From Macrotis lagotis (taxonomy: Eukaryota > Chordata > Mammalia > Peramelemorphia > Peramelidae), in assembly GCF_037893015.1 (NCBI RefSeq), contig NC_133666.1:622796148-622860147 (forward strand): a stretch of DNA of 64,000 nt. The letters are read 5' to 3'. The position numbers were made by a program, and so were the translations under genes. The notes below the pieces were generated by a model. The model searched no databases. It worked only from the letters and a program-made list of their open reading frames with translations, and was not told where the DNA came from. Shown one piece after another: positions 46,171 to 58,720 of the stretch. The stretch's first letter is position 1, and each line of letters begins with the position of its first letter.

Positions 46171-47280
46171 AAGTATTGCCAGTTACTAGCTTTTGGAACA
46201 GTTTATTGTGTTTCAGGGAAGAGACAGATTTCCTAATATGCTGATCTATTGTTAACTTCAGGCTCCTAAATTAGGTCATAGTCTGTTTTTGGTTGACCTT
46301 GCCAAAGGCCTGGGCTAAAGAAAGAAAAAAACTGGGGTTATATGTAGCTACTTATTGGAACTAAAACAGAGGCATATACTAATTTCTTCATTTATGTCAA
46401 AAAAGGCAAAATACTTTGACCATCTCTACTATTACACAGATAAAAGGCAATTTGAGAGGGACAGCACTAGGCACTGGAGGGGATCAGAGAAGTTTCACAG
46501 AGTGTTAAGCTTTAAAGAAAGACAAGAATTCTGAGAGGCATAGAATAGAAGAGGTAGCAAGAAGACCATTCCAACCATAGTTGACAAACTGAGTAAAGTC
46601 TTGGTATTGGAAGTGGCAATGTCAGATTCAGAGAGCATGTGATTTGACTGGAATATAGAGAAGTTTATGAATGAGTATGTGAGACCCATAAGATTCATTG
46701 CCTACAAATTGCCTTTGATTTGCTCATCTGTCATCTTTTCTGTTCTTAATACCCCCTCTTCCTGCCAACTCCAGGTAGCTTTCATTCAAGTTTGTGTTTC
46801 CTATTTATTTTGGTCATTTCTACAACATTTACCAATAATCAGGCAATTGGGGTCCTTTGTATTCCCTACCTACCACCACATAAAATGCTCAGTAATTATT
46901 CTTATTTCTAGGGGACCATATGGAAGTTTTGGGAGCAATGCAGTGTCAAGCTATTGATGAATCATCCCTGAAGGGTAAATGAGGACCAGGGTTTTCTGAC
47001 TACCGAGCCAGAAGAGTTGATCTCTTATCAGATGAGCAAAAGCAAGCTAATGATCCCTTGGTTGTTTTCCATTCTAATTTCAAAGCATGAGGATTGCTTC
47101 AGTTTCTGTTGGGAGAATCAGAACAGGAAAGAGATAATTAATTGCCTGTTTCCCAAGCAACCTCCAGGATCACAGGGATCACTTGTCTACTTCAGGATCT
47201 TTTCTGTTTATTCTTCCTGATCTTAAACAACAACTTTCTCATATTGGGCTTATAAAGGAATCCTGTATCCAAAGTCTCAC
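46171..47280. other. No recognised feature
   Basis: I see no gene or identifiable repeat. Open frames here are short and unsupported. Confidence 0.4.
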
Positions 47281-47295
47281 AGAAAATTGAGAATT

Positions 47296-47452
47296 GGGGG
47301 CAGCTAGGTGACACAGTGGATGAGCACTGCCCTTGGAGTCAGGAGGACCAGAGTTCAAATCCAGCTTCAGATACTTAATAATTACCTAGCTGTGTGACCT
47401 TAGGCAAGACACTTAACTACATTGCCTTGCAAAAAGAAAAAAAAAAGAAAAA
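47296..47452 (+). mobile_element. WSINE1/SINE1-type SINE
   Basis: GGGGGCAGCTAGGTGACAC head, GTGTGACCTTAGGCAAGAC body and an A-rich tail. The target-site duplication AGAAAATTGAGA is found at 47,281-47,292 and 47,453-47,464. Confidence 0.93.
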
Positions 47453-47469
47453 AGAAAATTGAGACTTGG

Positions 47470-49120
47470 TCACATGACAGGGAAGAATTAAAACAGGATT
47501 TTGAAATCAAGTAAGAGAGATAGAAGAAAAATTAGGAAGAGATATGAGAGCAATGCTAGAAATTCATCAAAAAATAGTCAACAACTTGGTAAAGAAGCTA
47601 ACAAAAAATACTGAAGAATATCTTTAAAAGCAGAATATGCCAAATGGGAAAAAAGGAGCATAAAAATCCAACCAAGGGAAGAATATATTGAAAAGCAGAA
47701 TTGATCAAATGTAAAAACTGCTACAAAAGTTCACTGAAGAGAGCTACTTAAATAGCAGAATTGGTCAAATGGAAAAAGAGGTAGAAAACTCAATGAAGAA
47801 AATAATTCCTTAAAAATTAAAATTGGGCAAGATGATGCTAATATTTTGACACATCAAGAATAAGTAAAACAAAATCAGAAGAATCAAAAAAGAAGATGAA
47901 AATGTGAACTATTTCATTGGAAAAACAATAAGCCTGGAAAATAGATCCAGGAGAGAAAATTTAAGAGTCATTAGACTACCTGAAAACAATGACTTAAAGA
48001 GTCTTGACATCATCTTTCAAGAAAATATCAAGGAAAACTTCCCTGACCTTCTAGAACTGGATGGGGGGAGGGGGGAAATGGGAATGAAAAGAATTTACTG
48101 ACAATCAAATGATAGAGATTCCAAAATTAAAACTCCCATGAATATTATGGTCAAATTACAAAGTTCCCAGATCAAGGGTTAGATATTGTGAGTGGCCAAA
48201 AAGAAACAATTCAAATATCACCAGTCAAGATAACTCATGATTTAGTATTTTCCCCATTAAAGGCTCAGAAAGCTTGGATATTTCAGAGAGAAAAAGAGGT
48301 GAGATTACAATCAAGAATGAAACAGAGGACTTTGAAACATCCCTAATAAGAGACAAAGCTAAATAGCATATTTGACATTTAAATGCAAAAATCAAAAGAA
48401 GTATAAAAAGAGAAATAGGAAAGTCTAAGGAATTCAATAAGATTACATTATTTACATTCCTATATGGAAAAATGATACTTATAATTTATAAAAACTTTCT
48501 CATCATTAGGACAGTTAGAAGGACCATACATGCACAGAAACCACAGATGTGAGTTGAATATAAAGGGATTCTTATGTAAAATTTTTAATTAAATTAAGGG
48601 TTAGGAAAAAAGAAGGAAAAAGGAGAAGGAAAAGAAAAGAAAAAGGGGAAAGGAGAGCCAGAATGGGGAGAATTTTCTGACATGAAAGAGACTAGAAAGA
48701 GATTTTACAATGGAGGGAAAGTTAGGGGAAGGGGTCAGGTTAATGCATGAACCTAACTTTCATTGGAATGGTCTCAGAGGGAATAACACAAACTCTCAGT
48801 TAGGTGTAGAAATCTATCTTACCATAAAATAAGGTGGGGGCAGGAGAAAGGGACTAAGAAAAATGGTGGAGCTGATAGAAGTGAGGGCAGATTGAGAGAA
48901 GTAAAAGATAGAAGCAAAGCATTTTTGAGAATGAAAAGTATCAATGGAGAGAAAATAGAATGAAAGGGGACAAGTGGAATGGAAGAAAATACATAGATGA
49001 AAATTGTTACTGTGAAAAAATATACAGCAAGATTCTCTGATAAACACTTTTAAAATGGTATATATATGCATAAATGTACATATATAAATAATTATCAATT
49101 AACATTATTCATAATATATA
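47470..49120 (+). mobile_element. HAL1-like (ORF1-only) element, decayed
   Basis: An ORF1 relic (47,500-48,360) includes FIGKTISLENRSRRENLRVI at 47,913 and on, the RRM motif seen at about 5,030. It is followed by about 0.7 kb that matches the non-coding part of the element at 3.9-7.0 kb, for example AGAGGGAATAACACAAACTC against AGAGGAAATAACATGCACAC. No reverse-transcriptase region lies between. Adjacent L1 3' sequence begins near 49,128. Many stops. Confidence 0.62.
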
Positions 49121-49127
49121 TATATAT

Positions 49128-50165
49128 ATGTGACTGATTTAAATTTATAGAAATAAAAACCATTCCTCAATTGATAAATGATCAAAGAATATAAACAGGC
49201 AGTTTTCAGACAAGGTAAATCAAAACTATAGATCATATGAAAAATGCTCTATATAAAGTGTTACAGAAATACAAATTTAAACAGTTCTCTTTTAATAACT
49301 CAAATCTATTACACTGGCTATATGACATACAAAAAATGACAAATGTTGGAGGAAACATATGGAAAATTAAAACACACATGCAATGTTGGTGGAGCTGTGG
49401 ACTGTTCCAACATTCTGGAGAATAACTATGCTCAAAGGGCTATAAAATCATATATACACTTTGACCAAGCAATACTAATACTAGGTTTATATCCCAAAGA
49501 GATTAAAGATAAAGGAAAGGACCAGACCTATAATGTACAAAAATATTTATAATAGCTCTTTTTGTGGAGGCAAACATTTGGGGAATGGCTAAACAAGATG
49601 TATATGATTCTCATTAATTTTTTTTTCCTATAGAACTGATGAGCAGGATGCTCTCAGAAAAACCTGGAAAGAATTACAGGAACTTATGTAAAGTGAATTG
49701 AGCAGAACCAGGAAAACATTGTACACAGTTATAACAATATTGTGTGATGATCTACTGTGAATAGCCTAGTTATTTTCAGCAGTACAATGATCCAAGACAA
49801 TTCTGAAGGACTTATGATGAAAAGTGATTTCCATCTCCTGAAAAAGAACTAGTGAGAACTGAATACAGATCAAAGATAATTTTTCTTTATTTTTCTTGGG
49901 TTTTATTTTGTCTGTGCTTTCTTTCACAGTATGATTTACATGGAAATGTGTTTTTCATGACTACACATGTATAACTAATATCAAAATGCTTGACATCCCA
50001 ATGGGGAGGATGAGAGAAGAGAGAGAATTTGGAACTGAAAATTTGGAAAAAACAATGCTAAGTCAATTTTATGGTAATTGAGAAAGATATTGAATTAATA
50101 AGAAAAATGAATGTTAAAAAATGCCTTTACATGTAATTGGGAAAAACATTATTTTAAAAAAGAAA
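49128..50165 (+). mobile_element. Truncated L1 3' ends
   Basis: The ORF2 C-terminal landmarks CCATTCCTCAATTGATAAATG, TGGTGGAGCTGTGGACTGTTC and GCTCAAAGGGCTATAAAATC are followed by a 3'UTR and A-rich tails near 50,040 and 50,155. It is decayed, with only short open pieces. Confidence 0.75.
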
Positions 50166-51356
50166 TACAACTCTTAAAAATAAATTGCCACCTAGACTAT
50201 TGTATCAGGAGTAATAAGTTACTATATTCAGTAATAATAAGTTACTCTGTTCTAATCATTCAATTAATAAATATTATTATTTGTCTATATACAATATTCC
50301 TTTTTTAGAAGGAATAAAATATTTGTCCCATTTCTGAATCATATTGTACCTTGTATACATACCTTTGCTACCTTGTCCACTTATGGAGCATAAAAGTTAT
50401 TAAAAAATTTCATTTCTTAGTCCTCAGAGTGAAGGTTTGTTAGTGAGACTATGCATGTGGGGGGAAAAAATAGTAAGCATCCTCTTACCAAGGCCAGTTT
50501 GCATAGGACTGAACCCAACCCAAGAGCATATTTAAGAACTGAACAAAGAGGGCTAAATGCCTCTGCAGCTGTGGTTTAAGCCAATGCATCTAGATCCTAC
50601 CTAACTTCTTCCTTCCTATGTTATCAGAGATGGGAAATCAATCATAGGTATCTGGGGGAGAATGTTCCCATAAATTTCATGACTATTGCCTAATCAGTGC
50701 ATATGCTGTTGTAACTATGACTACAACTCAGTAATTTGGAGGAATGAAGAAAACTCAGCATAGCTAGGTGTGCCTCCCTTAATAATCATTGTTGCCTTCT
50801 TTCCCACAGCCCTTACTTCTCCTATAGTAACTTTAACTGTAGCACTCCTAGTCTTATTGTAATATCCTTGTATTCTCTTGTTGCTTCTGATCCTTCATGG
50901 TCCTGAACATTCATGCTTCATTTTAGGCCTCATTCCTTTCTTTGTTAGACAAAAATGAAATATAGTTAGTTCTTTTTTTTTAAATTAATTAATTTTTTTG
51001 ATGAAAGATTTCAATTTGAGTTTCACAAACTTACCCCCATTCTTACTCCCCCTCCACAGAAGGCTCTAAAATATTCCTGTTCAAGAGCAAACACAACACC
51101 CCCTCTGCCACAAAAATACAGAATCTCATGAGAAACAAAAGAAAAGAAAGAAGAAAAAAATATGTTTCAGTCTGTGTTCTGATACCATCAGCTCTGTCTT
51201 GGGTGGCTCACATTTTTTATCATAAGTCCATCATAGAAGTTACTTCCTTATTTTTTCACAGTTGCTGTTGCTGATTGTAATTCCCTCCATCCAGTCCGCC
51301 ACACAAATATGTTATTTTTTCTCTCTCCTTTTACTCTGTCCCTCTTCTAAAATGTG

Positions 51357-51510
51357 GTGTAGGGTAGCTGGGTGGTACAGTGGACAGAGCACCAGCCCTA
51401 GGGCCAAGAGGCTCCAAGCTCACATACCACCCCAGAGACTCAGCAACCACCTGGCTCCATGATCCTGGACAGACCACCCAATCCCAGCACCTTCCAAAAA
51501 GTAAAAATAG
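51357..51510 (+). mobile_element. Aberrant SINE nested in HAL1-like element
   Basis: The head GGGTAGCTGGGTGGTACAGTGGACAGAGCACCAGCCC is WSINE1-like, but the rest diverges (ACTCAGCAACCACCTGGCTCC, ATCCTGGACAGACCACCC). AAAATGTG flanks it on both sides (51,349-51,356 and 51,511-51,518). It could be a distinct subfamily or a strongly mutated copy. Confidence 0.6.
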
Positions 51511-52099
51511 AAAATGTGTTATATATGACTATTTTCTCCTATGATTTACCCTCTCCTCTATCACCCACCTCCCCCCACCTTTCTCCTGTCCCACTTCTCT
51601 CCTTTTTACTCTACTTTACTTTACTCTACTCTTTTTACCCTATTGAGTGTGTATGCTGTTTCCTCTCTGAGTCTTTCTGATGAGAGTGAAGGTCCCCTCA
51701 TTCCTCCTCACCTTCCCCCTTCCACATCATTGCAATAGCTCATTGCAAAAAAAATCTTTTATATGAAATATCTTAGCCTATTCTACCGCTCCTTTCTCTT
51801 ACTCCCAGTACATTTCCCTTTTAGCCATTGACTCCATTTTTACAATACATCATATCTTCAAATTCAGCTCTCTCTTGTGCTTCATAAGCTACTTCTACCT
51901 GCTCTATTAAATGAGAAGGTTCATATGAGTATTATCAGGATCATTCTTCTATGAAGGAATACAAGTAGTTCATCATCATTAAATCATTAAATCCCTCATA
52001 ATTTACCCTTCTCCTCTGCTCTCTATGCTTCACCTGAGTCCTATACTTGAAGGTCAAACTTTCTGTTCAGCTCTGGTTGTTTCAACAGGAACATTTGAA

Positions 52100-52743
52100 A
52101 TTCCCCTGTTTCATTGAAAGTCCATTTTTCCCTTGGAAGAGGATGTTCAGTTTTGCTGGGTAGTTAATTCTAGGTTGCATTCCAAGCTCTTTTGCCTTCC
52201 AGAATATTATATTCCAAACCCTATGAGCCCTGAATGTGGTTGCTGCTAAGTCCTATGTGATCCTGACTGCAGCTCCACGATATTTTAATTGTGTCCTTCT
52301 GGCTGCTTGTAATATTTTCTCTTTGACTTGGGAGTTCTGGAACTTGGCTATAATATTTCTCGGGGTTGGGTTTTTTGGGATCTCTTTGGGGGGAGATCAA
52401 TGGATTCTCTCAATTTCTATTTTGCCCTCTGCTTCTAGGATATCAGGGCAATTTTTCTGTAAGAATTCTTTAAAAATGAGGTCAAGGCTCATTTCCTGAT
52501 CATGACTTTCAGGTATCCCAATGATTTTTAAATTATCTTTCCTGAATCTGTTTTCCAGAACAGTTGTTTTTTCAAGCAGATGTTTCACATTTTCTTCTAA
52601 TTTTTCATTCTTTTGGTGTTGAAGTATTGTGTCTTGATTTCTCATAAAGGCATCAACTTCCTTTACTTAGCTCCATTCTACATCTGAAAGATTGTTTTCC
52701 TCAGAGAGCGTTCTTATCTCCTTTTCCATCTGGCCAATTCTGC

Positions 52744-52803
<60 letters not shown>

Positions 52804-53330
52804 TTTTTAAGTTTTTGCAAGGCAAATGGGGTTACGTGGCTTGCCCAAGGCCACACAGCTAGGTAATTATTAAGTGTCTGAGGTCAGATTTGAACTCAGG
52901 TACTCCTGACTCCAGGGCTGGTGCTCTATCTACTGCACCACCTAGCCACCCCCCAATTCTACTTTTTAAAGCATTCTTCTCCTCAACTTTTTGAACTATT
53001 TCATCCTTTTGACCTAAGCTGGTTTTTAACATGTTATTTTTGGGGGATCTCCTTGACTAAGCTGCTGACAGTTTTCCTGTTTTCCCTGCATCTCTCTCTT
53101 TTCTTTTTCTAATTTTTCTTCTATCTCCTTACTTGGTTTTCAAAATCTTTTTTGAACTCTGTCATAGCCTGAGTCCAACCTCTATGTTTCTTGGAGTCTT
53201 TAGATGCAGAAGTTTGGACTTCCTCATCTTCAGAGTGAGTATTTTGATCCTCCTTGGGATCATAGACAAAGTATTTGTCAATGGTCAGGTTCCTTCCCCC
53301 CCCCCCCGTTTACACATTTCCCCAGCCTGT
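52100..53330 (-). pseudogene. L1/HAL1 ORF1 relic, interrupted by a SINE
   Basis: Minus-strand ORF1p-like sequence. The block at 52,397-52,645 encodes EENVKHLLEKTTVLENRFRK and DNLKIIGIPESHDQEMSLD (RRM), with a coiled-coil part upstream on the other side of the SINE at 52,745-52,952. Stops follow in the C-terminal domain. Closest relative in the window: 4,477-5,559. Confidence 0.75.
52745..52952 (-). mobile_element. WSINE1/SINE1-type SINE with (CTTT)n tail
   Basis: A (CTTT)n run at 52,745-52,803 is followed by AAGTTTTTGCAAGGCAAATGG and so on to CACCTAGCCACCCC. The flanks CCAATTCTGCT (left) and CCAATTCTACT (right) form the target-site duplication. Inserted into ORF1 of the HAL1-like element. 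Confidence 0.9.
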
Positions 53331-54080
53331 GCCTGGTTTGGGGGTGCTTCCTGAACTTTTGAGTTTTATTGGGTCACCCCCACAGAGACCTCAGTGTGTG
53401 GGGCTTTGATTGCTCTCCTGGTCTGTGAATGACCACAAACTCACCCCTCTGCCATGGGGTTGGGGGGGTATTCCTCTTCTATGGGGTACCTAGACTGTGA
53501 TCAGGATCTGAATGTGGTCAGAGCCCCAGAGTCCTGTCCCAGGGACAGAGGACAGACCTTAGAAGTCTCCCTCCACTACCTTGCCTTTGGTTGGCTGAGC
53601 ACTCAGGGTGCAGCTGTCTGAAGGCTCCTGCTTACTGACTTTGAGTGCTTTGTTTCTTGGATCTAGGCACACTGACTGCCACGGTCACACTGATAGCCTG
53701 GGCTTCATGCTCCAGCAGAGGTCTTCCTGCTGATCTTCTAAGTTGTGTTTTGTGTTCCCTGGGGTGCAGGTCAGGAAACTGCTTTTGGTGCCAGGAGCCA
53801 GGGTTCCCGGGTGCCTTGGGGCTGTTTCCCAGAGGCTGAGGTTTCTTTACTCTGGTGGGCCGCCCCCATGGAACAGCATTTTCCACTATTTTCCAGGTTA
53901 CCTCAGGCTGGGGAATTGTCTCACTGGATCTTGCTGTGGGTTCTGCCTCTCAAAAATTTAGTTAGAGTCATAATTTTAAGATTTTTGAAATATTTTGGAG
54001 AGAGAACCTAGGAGAGGCTCTTCTCCTGCCACCATCTTGGCTCCACTCCCCCTCCCAAAGACTTTGTATAGTTAGTTCTT

Positions 54081-54669
54081 CTATAACATTTGTTTCAAAA
54101 ATGTGAATTTGTTTCCATTCAATGAATATGTTAGGGAACATATTAGGACAAATTTTGAGCTTTCTTATGGGAGATTTCTTTTGTGGGAAATAGTTAGAAA
54201 TCAGGAAATTTAGTGCTCCTTCATGATAATTTAAAAATTGCAAACCTTATGAAAAGCTATCTTACAAATAAACTTTTGGTCTTTGCCAAAATGTAATGTT
54301 TATTGTATAACTTCTTGTATAGTAGAAAGTGTGACAAAGGAGGGGTGGTCCACTCTCTGCCTTCTTTATTTATGATCTCCAGACCCAGGGACTAATCTTG
54401 CTCAATACTTTGCAAGTCTGCCAACTGGAGTTTAGACTAAACAGAGTTCCTCAAAAATATAGTTGCTCTCCCAATTTATTGTAGTATTTATATATATTTA
54501 GCCATTTAACATTTACAAAATTCTCCTGCCATATTTATTAGATTTCTCTCTGTTCTTGGCATTACGTCCTTAACTCCATTTTCCATTGAATCTTTATGGT
54601 TTTTATTAAAGAATTTTGCAGAAATGAAGAGTTTTGGGGAAACACATGTTATGGTAACGTATAACTGTT
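54081..54669. other. Unrecognised flanking sequence
   Basis: Nothing recognised beyond the target-site duplication of the preceding element. Confidence 0.4.
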
Positions 54670-55050
54670 ATAATAAAATATCCAAGAGGCAATGAAATAT
54701 TGTGGTTAGAAAGCCTCTCTTCAAGTCTTGAAGATTTGGAGTCAAGTCCTGACTCTGAAACAGATAACTCTTTAAATTGAAATTAGCAGAGGGAGTTTCT
54801 GTACCAGGCATTCCTTAAGCAGATGAAAATCATAGTTTCAAACAAAAATAAAGGAAAGCATTCTGTATTACTAGTCTTAGCTGATTTTTTTGATGAAATC
54901 TGCCCTAAGTTTGGAAGACACCCTGTAATAGTAGAATGAGAACTATATTTGGAACAAGAGTCAAATTAAATAAAGCCATCAAAACTTACGAAGAACCTAC
55001 TATGGACCAGGAACCCTTCTTAGTGCTGGAGATACAAAGAAAGGTAAAAA
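54670..55050 (+). repeat. Third duplicon, paralogous to 25,590-25,975
   Basis: The two stretches run in parallel. Both have a MIR piece, then CATTCCTTAAGCAGATGAAA against CATTCCCTAAACAGATGAAA, then ACTATATTTGGAACAAGAG against ATTATATTTGGAACAGGAG, then CCAGGAACCCTTCTTAGTGC against CCAGGAACCCTGCTAAAGG. Since 25.6-26.0 kb lies about 0.5 kb upstream of copy 2's leader exon, this looks like the flank of a further family member. Confidence 0.6.
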
Positions 55051-55994
55051 AATTTTGTTCTACTCCCAGAGAACTCATAATCTAATGAAAGAGACATATC
55101 AACAATTTTGTACAAAGAAGCCATATATGAGATAAATTGTAGATAATCAAGAGAAAGAAGGCACTAACATTAAGAAAGATCTCAAAAGACTTCTTGTAGA
55201 AGACTGGATTTTATCTGTGACATGAGGAGATGGAAATGAAGGGAAAGAGCAGAGGATCTGTGTTCAAATTCTATCTTTGACACACCATCTGGTTGACCTT
55301 GGACAGGTTAGTAAAATTCTCAGGACCCTATTTTCCTCAGTGACAAAATAAAGGAGTTGAAGTAAGGTCAGTAGTGTCCAGCTCAAAAAGAAACAGTCAT
55401 ATATATAAGGATCTACATTATTATGACTTATTACATTTTCCTTCATTTTATTAAATGTTTCCCAATTACATTTTAATCTGGTTCAGGTTGCTCTGAGCAA
55501 AGTTATGGGCCACATGTTTGATGCCTCTGGGAATGGTGACATCTGAGGTCTTTTCCAGTTTTTAATCATCCTTTTATATGCTATTATCCATTTCATAGAC
55601 AGATATGTTTTTACTGAAGAGATAGAAAAAAGAAAATTTAAGTAAACAAGGACAAAGATCAAGTTAAAAAGAAACAACTTCTTAGATAAAATGTTCAAGG
55701 AACATACAAACTGTTCTGGGAACTAGATGGAAAGCCTCCAGCTGAATACTGAGGAATCCTGTTTGAGCACAAAGCATTGATTGAAGTAACAAAAGTGGCA
55801 AGATACTGTGGTCTATCAACTCATGTATGTGATTGGTTTTTGAATATTGAAGGTTGATATTTAGAGATTGCAGAATAGTAACTCTAGGGACTATAGGAGG
55901 ACCATATAAGGACCCCTGAGTCATTCCTGAAAGAGAGGTAGAACTTTTGAGTTTCTCATTGTATGTTTGACATAAATCACTACTTAAGAAGAGG
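55051..55994. other. Unrecognised sequence downstream of third duplicon
   Basis: 55,020-55,260 continues an old interspersed repeat of unassigned family. I looked for a leader exon with the GGAG|GTGAGTATG donor, as in copies 1 and 2, and did not find one. Confidence 0.4.
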
Positions 55995-56141
55995 TGGGGG
56001 GACAGCTATATGGCACAGTGGATAGAGCACAGGCCCTGGAGTCAGAATAACCTGAGCTCAAATCCAGCCTCAGAAACTTAATAATTGCCTGACTGTGACC
56101 TTGGACAAATCACTCAAACCCCATTGCCTTAAATAAAAAAA
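55995..56141 (+). mobile_element. WSINE1/SINE1-type SINE (first of a pair)
   Basis: GGGGGGACAGCTATATGGCAC, CTGGAGTCAGAATAACCTGAG and an A-rich tail. AAGAGGT precedes each member of the pair. Confidence 0.9.
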
Positions 56142-56146
56142 GAGGT

Positions 56147-56296
56147 AGGGGACAGCTAGGTGGCACAATGAATAGAGCAACAGCCCTGGAGTCAGGAGGA
56201 CCTGAGTTCAAATCTTACCTCAGACACTTAATAATTACTTTGCTGTGTGGCTTTGGGCAAGTCACAACCCCATTGCCTTGAAAAAATAAAAAAAAG
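56147..56296 (+). mobile_element. WSINE1/SINE1-type SINE (second of a pair)
   Basis: GGGGACAGCTAGGTGGCACAA head, GTGTGGCTTTGGGCAAGTCAC, A-rich tail. Inserted directly behind the tail of the first, in the same orientation. Confidence 0.9.
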
Positions 56297-57480
56297 AGAT
56301 GATGATTTGTTATAAGAAGAGATTGACCAAAAAGAAGAAGGAAAGTAAACTGAGTGAAGGTGGAATCATAAGAAGCAAGGGACAGGTGATACAGAAATCA
56401 AGGAGGGAATATTTCTCCAGCTCTTTCCAGTTATTAGGAGAAAGTGATAGGTGATGGGAAGGTTCCAGAGATGTTTTGCTAGGAGCCTGTTGACTGGAAG
56501 AGCAGCATCGTTTTGTTGACTAGAGAAAGACTGAGTCAGTTGAGAGGGGTCTTCAGATACTGTGCTGATTGGAGAAGAACTGAAGTGTCCAAGAGTGCAG
56601 AGTTGTCTGAGCTTATTGCTCTCTAGTACCACCTATAGCCTGACAGTGGAAATTGCAAAGTACCTTCTTGCCCTCTACTATTTTCTAAATTTTGAAAAAC
56701 AAAGAGGGAAACACAAGTTTTGGCTTCCTAGGGTGATTAGCCAAAGTTTTATGCTATTGAGTTGAGATCTAACTAGGTTTCAAGATATTCTGTGGGAATA
56801 TTTACTGAGGAAGATAGGAAAGGTGAAGGTGAGGTTAAGAGTGAACTTGGGGCTGGACTGTGGGGGATGGGGGGCAGGCAGTAATCCTTCCCTAAAATCT
56901 ACCCAGACTCCTAAGGAGGCTTTTACCCAACTCTAAGCTTTTAGCTTTTGGATACTAGGCAGATCTTTGACTGTGGCATGTAGATTATATCAAAAGGGAA
57001 AGCTTTGGCAGAAGCTTTCCTTCCCTGACAGAGGAACCTCTTCTCTCAAACAGCAAAGGGAGCTCTAAACAAAACAAGCAGCTCAACCAGATCACTTCTA
57101 ACCCAAACAAAAACCTTCATTATTCACTGTCTTTCAATAATCCAATATATGCCCAAACTCAGCTGCACATTTCTTCACTTTGGGATGTCCATCTCTACTT
57201 TGCTGTTATGACATTCCTTCCAGAACAGAGACTCCCATAGTTATACCTGGTGTAAATTAATACACCCATTCCAGATGCCCAAGGGTTAATTTTTCTAATT
57301 CCTCCAACCAAACATATCCTCATCCTTACCACAGTCATTGACTTTGCATGCTTCCTCTTATTATTGAACCCTTGTGTCCCCATCTGACACACCACCTTCC
57401 CTGTCACAGTCATGTGTCTTCTATGACCAATATCTGCACCTTTTCCTTTCATGTCATTTCTCAAGTGTTAATGTGATTTA
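56297..57480. other. Unrecognised, apparently unique sequence
   Basis: No exon or repeat identified. The stretch near 57,395-57,450 (CTGTCACAGTCATGTGTC) loosely resembles sequence ahead of the signal exons, but no signal exon follows. Confidence 0.4.
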
Positions 57481-58720
57481 GTCCTTCTGACTTTTATTTT
57501 TTTAAATAATTTTATTTTTTCAATTGACATTTTTAAGATTATCTGTCCTTTCCACTGTGGCCTCAAGCAATTTTTAGAACCATTAGTAAGTACATAGCTC
57601 CATAGTTCATTGGGAGATTCTCACATTAACCATGTCCAAATTATATTTTGTTTCCTACCTTTTAAGACTATCACCACTTTATTATGGGGTGAATGGTGTG
57701 CTTTATATTTATGCTTTTTAACTCATGGTTTGTCATTGGTTTAATCAGCATTCTAAAGTTTTTTCTCTCTATCAGGTGGTATAAATTATTCTCTTAGCTC
57801 TGTTCACTTCTTTAAGTGTGAGTTCATAGAGATCTACCCAATTTCCTATGAAATTGTTAGTTTGATCATTTCTCCTGGCACAATAATATTCTATTATATT
57901 CATATATATAGTTTCCAGTTTAGGGCTAACATGAAAGTCTGTGTGCATTTGTGTGTGCATATGAGTATTCATATAGAATGTACTATGTATTAGACATATA
58001 AGTACTTTTTTACAAATCTCATTTGATCATGAAAAGGGTTGACATAAATATATATATATATATATATAGGTATATATATGTGTATATACACATACACACA
58101 CACACATATATATATATGTATATATATATATATGTATACATATATATATATATACCTTGCTGCTCTTCGTTTGATTTCTTTGGGATTATAGTCTTGTAGT
58201 GGTATATGTAGATTAAAGGATATTTGCATTTTGGCAATTTTCTATGAATAATTCCAAATTGTTTTTCACAATGGCTGGATTGCATGAACTAATGTAACTG
58301 TTTTTTCACAACCTCTCCCAAAATTTCTCTTTTGTCATCTTATCTAGTCTAAGAAGTATGAAATGAAATATCAAAATTGGCTTAATTTGCATTTCTCTAA
58401 TTATTAGAAATTTAGAGTTCTTTAATATGATTATTAGTTTGTCTTTTTTTGAAAAAACACTTGCATCATTGAATTGATTATTTATCTATTAGGAGAGAAC
58501 TTAGTCTAACATATTTGAATCAATTTCTTTCATATCTTGAATATTAGACCATCAGAGAAATTTGGAACAAAATTTTCCCCGGTTGTCTTTTTTTCTTTTA
58601 AATTATTATTGCAGTAAATTTGTTTCCCACAAAATATTTTAATTTTATATCATTAAAATTTTCTTTCATCACTCCCCTTAATGACTTATTTAATCCATAA
58701 CTCATATTCTATTGATATGT
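57480..58720 (-). mobile_element. L1 LINE 3' part, inverted
   Basis: Antisense L1 ORF2 C-terminal and 3'UTR pattern (GCACAATAATATTCTATTATA near 57,877; TTGCATTTCTCTAATTATTAG near 58,387). It contains an AT/GT-rich microsatellite (58,045-58,155). Heavily decayed. Confidence 0.6.
58045..58155. repeat. (AT)n/(AC)n compound microsatellite
   Basis: Repeated TATATA blocks broken by TATGTATATACACA and CACACACACACA. Confidence 0.95.

Larger units (their letters stand above)
50975..54066 (-). mobile_element. HAL1-like (ORF1-only) element with both ends and 14-bp TSD
   Basis: On the minus strand it starts at 54,066 with an L1-type 5' end (GGAGTGGAGCCAAGATGGTGG), followed by a 5'UTR and ORF1 (about 53,330-52,100). 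About 1.1 kb of non-coding sequence follows, homologous to the two other ORF1-only copies, and then an A-rich tail at 50,975. The 14-bp sequence TATAGTTAGTTCTT is found at 50,961-50,974 and again, unaltered, at 54,067-54,080, bounding one insertion event. Without the two nested SINEs it is about 2.7 kb and contains no endonuclease or reverse transcriptase, so it must have been mobilised in trans. Confidence 0.82.

Noticed and set aside
53632-54011. GC-rich frames of 64-88 codons on both strands
   Set aside because: They lie in the 5'UTR of the ORF1-only L1 derivative, which is GC-richer than its surroundings.
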